From Carnegiea gigantea (lineage: Eukaryota > Streptophyta > Magnoliopsida > Caryophyllales > Cactaceae), in assembly GCA_029747015.1 (NCBI GenBank), contig JAKOGI010001279.1:186501-250500 (forward strand): 64,000 nt of DNA, in the 5' to 3' direction. The notes beneath the pieces are model-generated. The model was not told the origin of the DNA and did not search any database. It was given only the letters and a program-made list of their open reading frames with translations. Below are positions 12,097 through 24,739 of this stretch, in pieces (position 1 is the stretch's first letter; each line of letters starts with the position of its first letter). The translations under genes and the position numbers were made by a program.

Positions 12097-13447
12097 AATG
12101 GATGTATGAAAGGTTTGATTGGAAACACTTGAATAAAAGAGTTCATTCGTAAGGCACAAGAAAAGTTTTATTACATTTGCCAAACAAGAGGAAAGTTTCA
12201 AGAAGTTAAATAAGTTGAGGTGCCTTTGTAGTAAATGTTGGAATGTGCCATACTTAGATGAGGACACAGTGAAATTACATATATATAAGTATGGATTTCA
12301 CCTTAATTATTTTGATTGGGTTAACCCTAGGGAAACCTATTCTGATTTAGAGGTTAATACTAGTGGAGCGTTAAGTGTGGAGACAAAATCTATCCAGGAA
12401 ATGGTGATGGACGCCTTTGAGCCTATGTCATCAAATTGGATGGAGGAAAATTTAGATGAACAACCAAATGAAGAGGCATAAAAATTCTTTGAAATGTTGG
12501 AAATAACTAAGAAACCTTTGTATGGGGGTTGTGAACAATCCTTATTATCGGTGGTGTTGCGGCTCGCAACCATCAAATGTGAGTTTAATCTCCTAAACAG
12601 AGCTGTTAACAATGTGCTGTCATTTATGAAAGAAATATGCCCACCTGATAATGAGATGTCTGACACTTATTCTTCCGCAAAGAAGTTGCTTGCTGATTTG
12701 CAACTTCCACATTAGAGAATTGATACTTTTCCTTAGGGGTGCATGTTGTGTTGGAAAGATAAAGTTGATTTGAAAATATGTGAACATTGTGGAGCTAATA
12801 GATATGAGAAGCAGACATTGCGTGGTAAAGGTATGGCAAAGAAAGTACTAATATACTTTGCAATAGGACCAAGATCACAGAGATTGTACGCAACTAAGAG
12901 TATAGCAGAGCAAATGAGGTGGCATTCTGAGAGTGGACGTGTAAGTGGTTCCATGGCTCATCCGTGTAATAGTAAAGCATGGAACATCTTAATACGACTT
13001 TCAAGGAATTTGCCCCTGAACCTTGCAATGTTCGATCGGGGTTATGTGCTGATGGGTTCGCTCCTTTTAGAAATTTTAGCCAAACGTACTCATGTTGGCT
13101 AGTAATTGCAACTTCGTACAATTTACCACGTTGGTTGTGTATAAAGAAGTAGTATATGTTTCTTACTTTATTAATACCTGGCCCAAAGTGTCTTAAAGGA
13201 AAGCTTTATGTCTACTTATAACCACTAATTGAGGAATTAAAACAATTATGGGAAGAAGGCATTCAAACATATGATGTTTCAAGGAAGCAACACTTCACAT
13301 TGAAGGCAGCAATTATGTGGACTATAAGCGACTTCCCCACATGTGGCATGCTATCCGATTGGATGACATCCAAAAAAGTAGTTTGTCCATATTGCATGGA
13401 GAGGACAATGGCATTTAGGCTAAAACAAGCGAAGAAACATGCATAGT
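12097..13447 (+). pseudogene. TNP2-like CACTA transposase, truncated and frameshifted
   Basis: The likely start is near ATG 12101 (MYERFDWK). The frame then shifts into a transposon-associated domain with KLRCLCSKCWNVPYLDEDTVKLHIYKYGF (12203-12296; CX2C zinc-finger-like). At 12743-13100 come LCWKDKVDLKICEHCG and TKSIAEQMRWHSES, then PLNLAMFDRGYVLMGS. From 13160 the Transposase_21 landmarks LLIPGPKCLKGKLYVYL and WTISDFPTCGMLSDWMTSKK are readable with stops. The remaining C-terminal half, with the rest of the catalytic core, is missing. In an intact element this protein would bind and cut the CACTA termini. Confidence 0.82.
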
Positions 13448-13526
13448 TCAAATATTAAGTTTTTTTTCTCTAATATGCTATACATAATGTAGCTTTCCAA
13501 CGAATTAATTGCATTTTTTTTCTTCA

Positions 13527-14163
13527 GATAAAGGAAAGGAAGACTCCTACCCCCTCTGCATTATTTGACAGAGTCATAGCAAGGAGGACGCTCAAGCTGG
13601 GAAGATCTTTGTAGATGATAGGTCTAAACTTTGTGGGTACGAACACAATTTCATAATTTGTTATTTGGTTTTATGTGAATTTAAAGTTTGGTGTTTATTT
13701 TATATTATTTGTATTTCTCTTATGAAGTTTTTCAATATTTAAAAACTATTTGTGATGGAAAAATATGATATCCTTAGAGTTCAGTGAGGTAGTGAAGAAA
13801 GGACACCTGAGATAGAGCAGTTATATTATGAAGTATCGGATGGAGGAAGCAAGAAATTTTCCACCTATGGGTTGGATAAGTTTGCGACATTGTTTTATGA
13901 GAAACCAACTGCCTCCACTGTCTCTATGGGTTTTACGTACACTCCCTCCAAATATTCTAAGCTGCAATTTGAGCTTAAATCAACTTAACAGTAACTCGAT
14001 TAGCAGAGAAGACTCATGAAGAATCAGCAAAAGACCATAGAAAATCAACAAAAGATTGTAGAGAATAGCATCGCCAATTTGAAGAGGCAATGAGACTCAT
14101 CCATAGCCTACAGTCGAGAGTTGACTTGTTGTCTGATTCTAGTTCTGACCCATCTGACTAATT
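13527..14163 (+). pseudogene. Ptta/En/Spm (Transposase_24-like) fragment
   Basis: Downstream of the TNP2 relic, 13527-13600 reads KERKTPTPSALFDRVIARRT, which resembles the plant Ptta/En/Spm transposase family. It continues at about 13820-13985 with YYEVSDGGSKKFSTYGLDKF and GFTYTPSKYSKLQFEL, and ends in a Gln/Glu/Lys-rich, probably coiled-coil tail (to SDSSSDPSD and stop near 14161). An intron-like AT-rich gap and at least one frameshift separate the pieces. This is typical second-gene debris of CACTA elements. Confidence 0.6.
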
Positions 14164-14975
14164 CTTAGTAAGTTATGACTTATGGTTTGCAATATGAACT
14201 TTGGTTGAATGTTATCATTTGGTAGTACAATTTATGTCCTGAACTATGGTTTGTGTTGACAGACAATGTTTGCTGGCAAGTTGTTAGATTTTTTAGTACC
14301 CATGACTGTTAATAGATCTTGATCCTTGATTAGTGTATTCAGGAAACTTTGTTGGATGTGAGTTTATTTTAGGGATGGATAGTTGTTTTTGTATTTGTGG
14401 ATGAGTTTGAGGTGTTGTCAATAATTACTTGTGTATTTGTGGATGAGTTCCAAGTTTTGTGAACGTGTAAACTGTATATTGAAAGGAGAAAAATATACGT
14501 ACAGAAAATGCATAAAAACAACAAAAAAGTTGCCCAAATCTATCAAAATCCACGACGGATTGTACACAATTAGCGTCAAATTGGTCAAAAAATTTCTGGA
14601 AAAATTGGAATTCAGCGATGGAAACAATGTCTGTCGTTATTAACGTCGGATAATCTGACACGAATAAGGAACAATAACAATGTTTTCTACTCTGAATTTA
14701 GTATCGGATTAGTTATTAGTCTCTATCCGATGCTAAATAGGAATATTAGTCTCTAATAGCATCTACTCCTGTCTAACGCTAATTAGCGTAAGTTAGTAAT
14801 CCGACGCTAGATTTGAATCTACTAGAGACGGATTTTTAATCCGACGTAAATTTTTTTTAGCGATGAGGGTCTTCGCAATGAAATTTTTTTCAACGCTAAA
14901 TTATTTTTGCATCGTAATACTGCTATTGGCGATCGATTTAATCTGACGCTAACAGCGAGATTTCTTGTAGTGCTT

Positions 14976-15741
14976 ACTAACTCTGAAACTGCTGACATGC
15001 CTATTGAAGCCAATTTCAAGTTCACTCCAGCAGATGATGTTCCACTCAAATATCCTACACTTTACTGCTAACTTGTTGGAAGTCTCATATATTGCACAGT
15101 CATGCATGTAGACATTGCAAATGTAATACATAGTGTAAGTCAATTCATGTATGCACCTCATACAAGTCACTATGCAGTTAATTCTTTGTATTATTCTCTA
15201 TGTTAAAGGTACCCTGTTTCATGGACTTCTTCTTCCCTATAACACCCCTCTTAAGTCGCTGGCATATTTTAATTCAAATTGGGTAGGTGATCCCACCAAA
15301 TAGACAACCTACTATTGGATTCCCTTTCTTTCTTGGTAACTCGTTGATCTTTTAGCGTAGTAAAGCATGCTATTGTTGCTCCCTTAAGTACTAAGATGGA
15401 ATACCACGCTCACACAGATACTACATCTGAACTTATTTGGTTACAATGACTTTTGGCGTATATGGGTGCTCATCAACTTTGTCCAGTCACTTCTTCGTTG
15501 TGACAATTATAGTGCCATGCAAGTTGCCAATAATGATGTATCTTACCAAAGAACCCAACATATCGAAGTTGATGGTCATTTCATACGACATCACCTAGTA
15601 GCAAATGATCCTCATCTTGTATATGTGTCCTCTTTTGACTAAGCTGTCAATATGTTTACCAAAGCTTATTTTCCTCGACGCTTTTGAGATTTATATCTCG
15701 ACTCAATATGGGATTTGCACCACCACCTTGAGCTTAAGGGG
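14976..15741 (+). pseudogene. Copia RT/RNase H relic, 3' half
   Basis: This continues the 7030-8003 relic after the CACTA element. It includes KFTPADDVPLKYPTLYC and LVGSLIYCTVMHVDIANVIH (15015-15135) and SQFMYAPHTSHY (15140-15175), followed by RNase H-like segments such as TKMEYHAHTDTTSELIWLQ (15390-15450). It ends in AGCTTAAGGGG, a typical Copia polypurine tract, directly before TGTTGACG. Stops and frameshifts are frequent. Confidence 0.83.
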
Positions 15742-15930
15742 TGTTGACGAAATAAACGAAAGGCAATATTTGTGCTATTTTATTAGGCTAATCTGTAAAT
15801 ATGATCAACTTTGTATATTTAGGATCATTCTATTGTCTTATTCCAAGGTATTGTATTTTGTATATAACCTCGCGTATGCTCCATTGAAATTCAACTTTTC
15901 TCAAGTCTTTGTTATGCTGTTTGTGCCAAT
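15742..15930 (+). repeat. Probable 3' LTR of the split Copia element
   Basis: It starts with TGTTGACG right after the polypurine tract AGCTTAAGGGG. I could not find the matching 5' LTR upstream of 7030, so the right boundary (about 15930) is only estimated. Confidence 0.5.
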
Positions 15931-16622
15931 AGTCCTGATTAGGCCTATCAGTTGGGGGGCGGGTTTAATACGGATCAAGTGTATTCGCGTTCAAGTTATA
16001 AGTCGGGTGTACTTAAAGTTCGGGTATAATACGAACGGACGTATTTCAGTTGTACGCGTTTCGAGTCGACCCAACAAGTTTACAGTATCTTTTTTTGTGG
16101 ATTATTTCCTTTTTGTCAAAATTAAAGACCCGATATATTTAAAACTAAATTTTTTCTTATTTAATGAAAAAGTATTATAATTGTAATTTCTTAAAAGAAT
16201 ACTAAAGATATTCAAAATTTTCGTCATGATATATGTAAATATGTGCATCAGCACGAGTGGCCAAACTAACAGTCGAGCCCCATGAGTCGGCCTGTAAATT
16301 AAAATAAAGTTAATAACAGCTCAGATAATTTATGGGTTAGGCCGTTTAAATCATGTTAATGGGTCGGAGTGATTCGATCTACTAATAACCCATTTAATAG
16401 CTCAACATTGTTGTTAACTAACTTACCATTACCTAATTAGGTATACTTTATTAGTGGATCGATTTTAATATAAACACAAGTCAATCCATTACCCAACATT
16501 ATAGTTCGAAACCAATTACAATAGAAAACAAATGAAATCCTATTGGAGAAATATAAGAGATCACAATTACCGTTTAATTATAACATCAAAATTTTAGACT
16601 ATGACACAGTAACATTATTTAT
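15931..16622. other. Repetitive gene-free segment with hAT-like cgggt blocks
   Basis: 15950-16080 and 16260-16450 contain gggtcgg/cggg blocks and the spacing seen in the hAT copies at 5724 and 26493, but no clear inverted termini or target duplications. Probably degraded hAT-related sequence. Confidence 0.35.
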
Positions 16623-17491
16623 CACTACAAAAATGCCATCCATCTCCAACGGAAAATGCATTGAAAAAATGGATTGTCGGACTTGCCACCAATTTCGGAT
16701 GGAATCTCCGACGGATTCCTTAGGATTTTCAAATTGGCGCGTATTTTTCCAAAAAAATTTCTGGATCTGCGATAAAAACCGATCGAAGGCGAGGAGAAGA
16801 AGATAGAGAGAGAGCATGCGTGAAGAGAGAGAGCACGCGCTAGGAGAGGGAAAACAAAGAAGAGGGAGAAGAAGGTAGAGGGAGAACTGTGAAGATTGTC
16901 AGTGATCGGTGCTGGAATTTCCCGTCTTTCGTAGCCCACCGATAAGTTCTTCTGTCTCACCTATTTTGTTCATTAAAAATGAAAATTTGAGTTGATTGGT
17001 ACTTGATAGTGATTGATTTGTTATATAGAGTGAAAGGCTGGAACCGCCGCTCCGCCGCCGCCGCCGCCGCCACTTGTGAATGTTATGAATAATTTTAAAA
17101 TTAGCACTTTTAATTTTCAGATATAAAAATTTATATTTGCTAGTTATTATATATCTTATTTGTGGTGGTTCTTTTTCAAATTTTAAATACAAATATATAT
17201 GTGCAATTAGTTCAAAAAAATATTGTTATTATTATTAATTTAAATTCTTGTTATTGAGGTTTTTCTTTTTTTTGAGATGGAAATTTTTTCCGACTGAATT
17301 TCCATTGGAAATTTCCGTTGGAAAAAGTTTCACCATCTGCCGATCAAAATTATGTCCGACGGAATATCCTACAGAAATTTTCGTCGGAACCCGTCAGAAC
17401 AGAAATTCCGTCAAAAATCTGTCTTTCCCGTTGGAAATGAGCGAAATTTCCGCCAGAAATTCTGTCGGCATTGAGCAGCATTTTTATGGTA
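16623..17491. mobile_element. Small CACTA-like non-autonomous element (869 bp)
   Basis: The left end is CACTACAAAAATGC. The right end, reverse-complemented, is TACCATAAAAATGC, a degenerate partner. TAT flanks both sides (16620-16622 and 17492-17494). Many copies of a TTCCGTCGGAA-type motif crowd both subterminal regions (16650-16720 and 17285-17475), the usual CACTA transposase-binding layout. The middle holds a GA-rich stretch and a CCG/GCC run (about 17050-17071) but no transposase. Confidence 0.68.
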
Positions 17492-17494
17492 TAT

Positions 17495-19575
17495 GATGAT
17501 GAAATGTATTCATTTTACTGGAAAGATATCAGTATGGCTTGCTCATTTTTAATATTTCTCTTATTCTAAATTGTTTTTTTGAAGATTAAATAGTTATTTC
17601 ACCCCATTTGACATTATTTTTTTAAATTATGCCTATTTATAAGTTGTGTACAATGTTATTATATGAGAACAAAGTTATGAAAGAAAGGGTACTATTGTTT
17701 AATTTATGAAGGGATGCGATAATTATATAACATCTCTCTAAACTAACCGATAAAATGATAACTATTACTATTAAGAGGGATAAATTAAAGAAAAATCAAA
17801 AACTAAAAATATAATATTTGGGTCAAGCAGACGTGTTTGAGTCGGGGTTTACCTACTAATTTGCAGGCTTTTTCGGGTTTAGTTAATTTTGAATTCGGGT
17901 TGAGAAAACCACGTTCAAAACCCAAATTTTTTGGACAAGTTCAGGTCCAATTTTCATATCAGGTCAATTTTCGTCAGCTCTAGTCCTTATCTAAAATAAC
18001 AAACAGAATGCTTTCCTCGTGTAGTTTTTATTATCAATCAATGAGATCCAGTTCTTATTATTAAAAAAAAAAAATGTCTAGCTCAATTTTTCACCAAGCA
18101 ATACAAAGGCTTTTCATTCCAGAACTCGTTTTCATAGTCAACCATAATGATTTCAGAAACGTAGCAAGAACAACTTAGAAATTTAGACAAAGACAGACCG
18201 ACGTGCCACCTTTCAATATATTTTTTTTCTTTGTTTTTTTTAAAGAGATCAATGAGTTGATTATACTAGTTAAAAATTATAGGCTAGCTAAAGTTCGATT
18301 TGCAAGAGTTTATGCCAATTAACTGATGTGGTACAATATCCGAGAGTTGTTACTGAAAATTTGTGTTTACATTCTGTCTACATCGACCTTTGCCCCTCAT
18401 TTGCACCAAAAAAAAAAAAGTTTGGTTTGTAAGTAGTCTACACGTGTTACGTGCACCTTCTTCTTCTATTAAGCAAGCTTGTGCAAGCTCCTCATGGATC
18501 TGCGAAGGTTATGTGCATGTGTAATAGTGATGAATCTACAACATTTACATTATAGTACTTCATTCTCAAACTAGTGAAGTTACGTTATATATATATCAAA
18601 TAATTTTATGAGTGTCTTTTTAAATCTTATGGACTTTCGTACAAAATTTTACACAATTGATCCAACTAACTGATATCGGAGAAACCATTTCTAATAGGAT
18701 AAAGATACATCTCATGTGCAAAATACTGTATATAGTTACAATAAAAAATGACTAGATGGTGTGCCTTTGTTATGACCTAAAGATAACACCAATATATCAA
18801 CTATGGCCTGAATTATATATATGTCCATAAATTAAATATGATCAAATTATACACTTAGACCATCAAATTGAATGATAGCCAACAAGGCGCACCACTTTTG
18901 TAGCTTGAATATAGTGTATACATACAGTCATTCGTGCACAGAAATTTTTCCCCCGTTCAATGCTAACTTTGACCTCTCTTGAAGCATAACCGTGAATTTC
19001 AATGCATTACTTAGGCTAAAAGACAAAATGGACGGGCTACGATCAATATAGATAAAACTCGTCGACTGAATCAATTTATTTCATAAATTGATATGAAGAG
19101 TTGAACACCTAATGACAGAACTTTAACGCGAATAAAGAACCTTAAAGGGCATCTTATTTACGAACAGCTTGGTAGAACTATTGCTAGAATAGAGATTGGA
19201 TTGCCAAGTACCCACACAATAAAGTATCACATGCATGGTCCTTTCTCATTTTCAGACCATTGCTTTGTGCTTATGGGCACCGCTCCATCCCAACAAAGAA
19301 CAAAAAACAAAAGCTTCCATTCTTAGCATAATTATCCTAAAGTCAAATAGTATAACAGCCAAAAATTGGAGCATATATGTTCGAGGCTCTACCATGTTCA
19401 AGCTTTTTAGTAAGCTTAAACATGTTAAATTGGATTTTAAGCATTGACAGAATGCTACCTTCCATAATTTCAATAAGATGATCAAGAATTCTAAAAACTT
19501 CTTTATGAAAGGTAAAATCCTTAAAAAAGTAAATCATACATTCATAACAGTACGTAATCTCAAAAACAGATGAAC
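17495..19575. other. Gene-free AT-rich region
   Basis: No supported coding sequence. 17820-17990 carries gggtc/cgggtt blocks reminiscent of the hAT repeats. The remainder shows no structure I can name. Confidence 0.4.
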
Positions 19576-20036
19576 CTCATACTACTCATTTCAGAACTAT
19601 TAGCTTGTGTAAACACACTTCATAAAATCATTTTCAAGATTCTAGTCAATCAGTTACAATCCTATCCATAATCTCTTATTTCGCCTTTGCAGAGTACCTT
19701 TGTCCCAGGTTGACAAATTCATGATAATATTCTATTAGACATGAAATTATAAACAAATTTAAGAGCACAAAGGGCAATATTGCTTGGGTTGCCCTTAAAC
19801 TTAACAAGGAAAAAGCATATGATAGAGTTGAGTAGGAATTTCTTTTTGACTGCTTAACTAACTCAGTTTCTCCGCATAAATGGATCAACTGGGTTAAGGA
19901 ATATAATGTATTTCTACCGTCTCTTATTTGTCTCTTGTCAATGACCAACCTACTGGATTTGTCAAGCGAGCTTTATGAAAGTCACCCACTATCTCTATAC
20001 TTATTAGTTTTATGTATGGACGTGTTAACTACCACA

Positions 20037-20516
20037 TCTTTATATAATAAATAGTAGAATGATGGTGTCTAAAAAACTTTCCCACCTTCATTTCAAGCAT
20101 ATGGTGCATTCCCGCCTAATTGTTACATTTTTAAAATTTAAATTTAAATTTAAATTAGAGATTGTGATATACAATTTTCTAGGAAAAAAATTAGGAGTTC
20201 AATCGAATCACAACAATTGAAATTATGATATCTCCAATCTACAACGTTGATGAAAAAGGTTATTTTATTTATAAAAATCTTTATATAATAAACAGTAGAA
20301 TGATGGTGTCTAAAAAATTTTTCCTCATTCATTCCAAGCATATGGTGCACACCTGCCTAACTGCCACATTTTTAAAATTAAAATTTAAATTTAAATTAGA
20401 GATAATAATATACAATTTTCTAGGGAAAAAAATTAGGAGTTCAATCGAATCACAACCATTGAAATTATGATATCTCCAATCTGCAACGTTGATGAAAAAG
20501 GTTATTTTATTTATAA
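20037..20516 (+). repeat. Duplicated Helitron 5' terminus (2 x about 240 bp)
   Basis: Units 20037-20277 and 20278-about 20516 are near-identical, and both begin TCTTTATATAATAAA. They share TAGAATGATGGTGTCTAAAA, TTTAAATTTAAATT and TCTCCAATCT. Each could serve as a Helitron 5' end. Confidence 0.85.
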
Positions 20517-20569
20517 AAAACAAGAAAAAAAATGTGTAACCGCTCATGACTCCATTTTACTCATGCCAC

Positions 20570-20603
<34 letters not shown>
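20570..20603. repeat. (CT)n microsatellite
   Basis: About 16 uninterrupted CT units inside the Helitron, followed by C/T-rich sequence to about 20700. It resembles a plant gene 5' leader, but no coding exon follows that I can recognise. Confidence 0.85.
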
Positions 20604-20606
<3 letters not shown>

Positions 20607-23600
20607 ATCTCCACCACATCTCCCAGTATCTCACTCTTCTCAATCCCCAACATTCACTCTTTTCTTCCCTTTACCCCTATCTCCAAACCTCCTTCAAATT
20701 AAAATTCTGTCTGTACCTCCTCTCGTAATCTGGTCAGTTCTTCATCTCTCCAGAATTTTGATGTGGGTCCAATTCTTCGAAACGAAAAAAGTGGCGTTCT
20801 TGAAAGCAGGCCATGGTAGAGATTATTGTTGACGCTAACAATCATTAATTTATGTACGTAGTCAGTTCAGCGATCTATATCCTGAATTGATGTTACATGG
20901 TGTTGCTATTTTCCAAAATTCTTTGTTCCTCATGAATCTTTTGTTGATGAATGATGGTGTTGGTGCTTCTTGAGATGAATTTCCAAAGATTGAAATATAT
21001 GTTGATCGTACAATTTTGTTTGGTTTGAATACAATTTCATATTAATATTGGTTTCCTTTTCCTAATTGTTAGCTTCCCTTCTTTGCACTCTGTTTTGTTG
21101 TTATTTATCCTTTCTCATATAAATCTAGGTTTTATAAAAAAATTGATGTACAATGATGTCTGCATGCGGCAACCTACATAAGAAAAGTTTTCTGGATCTT
21201 GAATTACATGTTCTTTTTTAAAAGTAAGATAATTTAGTTTTTGGTTGATCGTGGGTTTTGGTTTTTGATTGTGCATTTTGTATGTCTTTCTTCTTCATAG
21301 ATTATGCTTCTATGCTTATGTTTGGTGGGAATTTTTACATTAGAATACCAAGATATTGTTGTTCATCCCAAGGTATGTTTTCTGCGTTTTCTTTCTGCTA
21401 CTCTGTTTTACATTCATAGGCACACATTGTATGTTGTCATATCAGCATTGCAATAGCAAAGGATCTCCTTTGCAAGTTGTAACAGTTCTAATGACCTTTT
21501 TGATTTGCTACCTCCAAATGTTCAATTTCGCCACCGACCTCACCTCATTGCCATCAATTTTTCAGGTAAATGAGAAGTTTGGATTAGTTCCTTTTGTTAC
21601 GTGTTTGGTCATAGAGATCCCCCCCTTCCTTGACATCTAATGCTCTAAGCAAGCGAATACTAATCCATTACAAATTTGTGCCTTTAATATCATGCCAAAT
21701 GCATCGACTATTGTAGGCAAGAAGACTTCTTATTGTGTATTAGTTCAATGGACTCTATTCAGTTAGGACTTTTAGAATAACCTAACTTTTGAGTTTGATT
21801 CCTTTCTTTGGAATGGAGGAAAAGAAATTTGCTCTTTCTAAAATGGCCTATGCACTAATCTATCTATATAAAAAGAACAAAAGAGAGGAAATTTTCATTT
21901 GTGTATGTAATATGGATTACTCAAGTGTGGCTAAATTTTCTTAAGTTTGCATGCTCAACATTTTATTTTGTTTTTTTAGAGGGAGGGAGGGGGGTTGCCT
22001 TATGTAGTTACAATACACTAAACTGATTTAGATATTGCGTAGTTTTTATGTTCGTACGAGGTGCATTGTGGTTTGATTCTACATGAATATATTCTTTAAA
22101 ATAAATCAATCTTGGTTTTCCATAATTAAGCTTTATTTCGTTACCTCTGATTTGATTCTTTTTAAGTTCGTCTTCTTAATATAATGGTTGAACAAGTTTC
22201 AGCTATTGGATTTTCATTGCTGGGCTAGGTTATTAGTACTTTCTTCCCTACTCTTTGTATGTTGAATTGATTTTTTTCTTGAAACTTACACTTCTCAATT
22301 GAAGGCTTATCTGCCCCTATTCTTATCTCTGCGACGAGTGATGTGGCTTTGTTGATAAAAATCTATTAGAAGGATTCTTTGTCCCTTTCCTCCTTTCTAG
22401 AGATATTAATTCCATTTTTCGTAACAAGATGTGGGATCAGTTCTTCCAATTTTATGTAGTTCACCATCACAGTCTTTACTTCCATTAAAATTGCTCTATC
22501 AATGGAAATTGCAGAAATTTCAATTCCATATTTAGCTAATGTGTGTTTTCCTTTAATTTTGAACAACTTTTTGTCTAACCTATCTTTTTTCATTCAGTAT
22601 CTCTCTTACTATGGTTTAGTTAATTTGTGAGTTGCTTCTGTTGTGTTACTCATATTGTAGTTAACTTTTGCATTATTGCATTTTAAGTATGATTGTATTA
22701 TTACATGGTGGTCATATGGGTAGGGGCTTGAGCGATAAATGGGTTGGAACTTTGGGGTCATAGGTGGGTGGAGATAAGAGAGAGAATATAGCATGTGTGG
22801 GTTATAAATGTTTTAGAAGACTTCAAACACATATTTCAATTGTAATTATTCTAATTTCTCTTATATTGTAGCTTCATCAATAATAATTCAATTCAACTTA
22901 GGCAAGTGATTATTAACGTTTCCCGTTACTATGTGCATATTATTGTGTTTACATTTCAGCCACAGAGCGATAAATGGGTTGGAAGTTGGGGTCATAGGGG
23001 AAGATTGAAAAGGGCATTGGTAGGGAGGAAGACTAAATACAATTGTGGCTATTCCACATGGTGCTTAACAGCTAAGTGGATGACATTTTTGGGTTATTGG
23101 GCATCAAGCCGACTGCAACTATTGTTATGGCTTATTGTCCTTGCTCTATGGCTGATGATATTCAAGTTGATTTTAGCTTAAGTATGGCTAAAGGGTTTAG
23201 ACTTCGGAGACTAGATGGTGTTAATAAAAGATAATTAATGTATTTGGTTACTTCCGATGGCACCATGGTTTGAAAAGGTCATAATGACGTGTACTTCTCC
23301 TGTTTCCAAGGTCACTAACAAAAGGTTATAAGATCAGTCCTCCTCCATTGTGATTATTTATTTATAGATTTTGTGTTAATAATTGTGACAGGTTTGGCCG
23401 AGTTGTTTTGAAGCAATATACAAATTTATTAGTATCTCAATAAAGATCTAGCCTTTAAAATTAGTGTCAACATTATTAAAAGGATTAGTTTGTTCAAATT
23501 CCTTAGCGTATAACTAATTGTTCTCTTGCTCAAGACATTTGACTTGATGGGGAAGAACAGTGTGCAATGTTAGTGGGATTGAGTGGTTGCTGAGGACTAA

Positions 23601-24739
23601 TTAAGATCAACTAAGAAGCCTAGCATTTTTTTTTTCTTTTCCTTTCTTTTTTCCTTTTTTCCCCATAGTGAAGGCAGTGGCGTCTACAATTCATGCTGAC
23701 GTAGAGGGGGTGTGTCTCCTACTTTTTGATATTTCTGAAACAATCTTTTCACTACCATTGTGATACCAATGGGAGTTGCTACTCGAATATTTGTGTTCTG
23801 AGTTAATATACTTAAATTCTACTATTTAGATTAGCTTTCACTTCTAGATGAATGGCATTCCCTTATCATAAAGGGGCGTTAAGATTTGTATGGTCTACCT
23901 TACTAGAGTTTTCTATGTTTAGTATTTGTCAGCGGTTACTTTTCACCATCTCTAAAAATTGGCAAAGCAATGCAAAGAATGATCCAACAAAGTGTCCTCC
24001 TTCCTCCTTTTTTGTTTAGGAACTCAAGCTTTTTGGGTATCGGTCTTTAATGCGTGATTGATGATAGTTTTAGGTTACTTAACACTAACCATCTTGCTAT
24101 TGTGGAGTGACATAATTTCGATGGTATGTATAGGCTTAGCAAAAGATAGCATTTAGTATCTTATTTCTCATTTAAATTGTATCATGTTAGCTGATGCTAT
24201 ATACTGACACTATAATTAAAAAGTTTAAACTGTACTAATATCTTTATAAATATGAGATACAATCATTGTGGAGGTGTTTGCCTGTTTCTCTATCACCAGT
24301 TCTTCATTATTTTCATTTATTTTCTTTTTGAAGTGCTAAGCATAAGGAATCACAATCAGGGTTGTTTCTAAGGATTTCATCCAAGTCATCCTCCAACTCT
24401 TATGTATTTCATACAAAGACTATAGTTTAACAATTGTTGGATATATCTGTTCAAGGATTGTTTAGATTTTTTATTTCAAGCTTAACATAATATAAGTTTC
24501 TCTTGAAGGAAAGTTTTATACTAAAATGCACCGTACAAAGCACGGGTCTAAACTAGTTTATTCAAATCGTGAAATCAAAACGAATGGCATTGGGTTCAAG
24601 ATTTGTCTGAGGAGCTCCTTGACCCCTGATGGCAGTCTACTATTTTGCAAGGCTAAAGTTCAGTCTTTTTGCAAGTTAAAAAATATTATGGATGACTTTT
24701 TGCTTTCTCTGATGAACTTATTAATTTCCACAAATCTTC

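Larger units (their letters stand above)
8004..14972 (+). mobile_element. CACTA (En/Spm) DNA transposon, 6.97 kb, decayed
   Basis: The left end is CACTACAAGAAAACTC and the right end is ...GATTTCTTGTAGTG, giving CACTACAAGAAA inverted termini. CTT flanks both sides (8001-8003 and 14973-14975), the 3-bp duplication of CACTA elements. Subterminal regions repeat GCGTCGGAT / ATCCGACGC motifs (8078-8240 and 14640-14945). The interior carries TNP2-like (Transposase_21) and Ptta/En/Spm (Transposase_24-like) relics on the + strand. The element sits inside a Copia RT relic and itself hosts a solo LTR and a tandem duplication. It lacks an intact transposase. Confidence 0.93.
20037..24556 (+). mobile_element. 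Non-autonomous Helitron, 4.52 kb
   Basis: The 5' end is TCTTTATATAATAAA and the 3' end is CTAG, preceded by the small hairpin CCGT-acaaagc-ACGG (24531-24545), seven bases before CTAG. It lies between host A (20036) and T (24557), as Helitrons do, with no target duplication. Removing it restores an open LINE RT frame. There is no Rep/helicase coding sequence. The interior has a (CT)n leader-like stretch at 20570-20603, short ORFs and possibly captured gene pieces that I could not identify. Confidence 0.85.

Noticed and set aside
15605..16180. 191-codon + strand frame
   Set aside because: Runs across the Copia RNase H end, its LTR and the adjacent repeat; hydrophobic composition comes from AT-rich codons.
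22906..23181. 91-codon frame in the Helitron as a real gene
   Set aside because: No motif, no supported splice structure, and part of it is an internal duplicate; kept only as a possible captured fragment.
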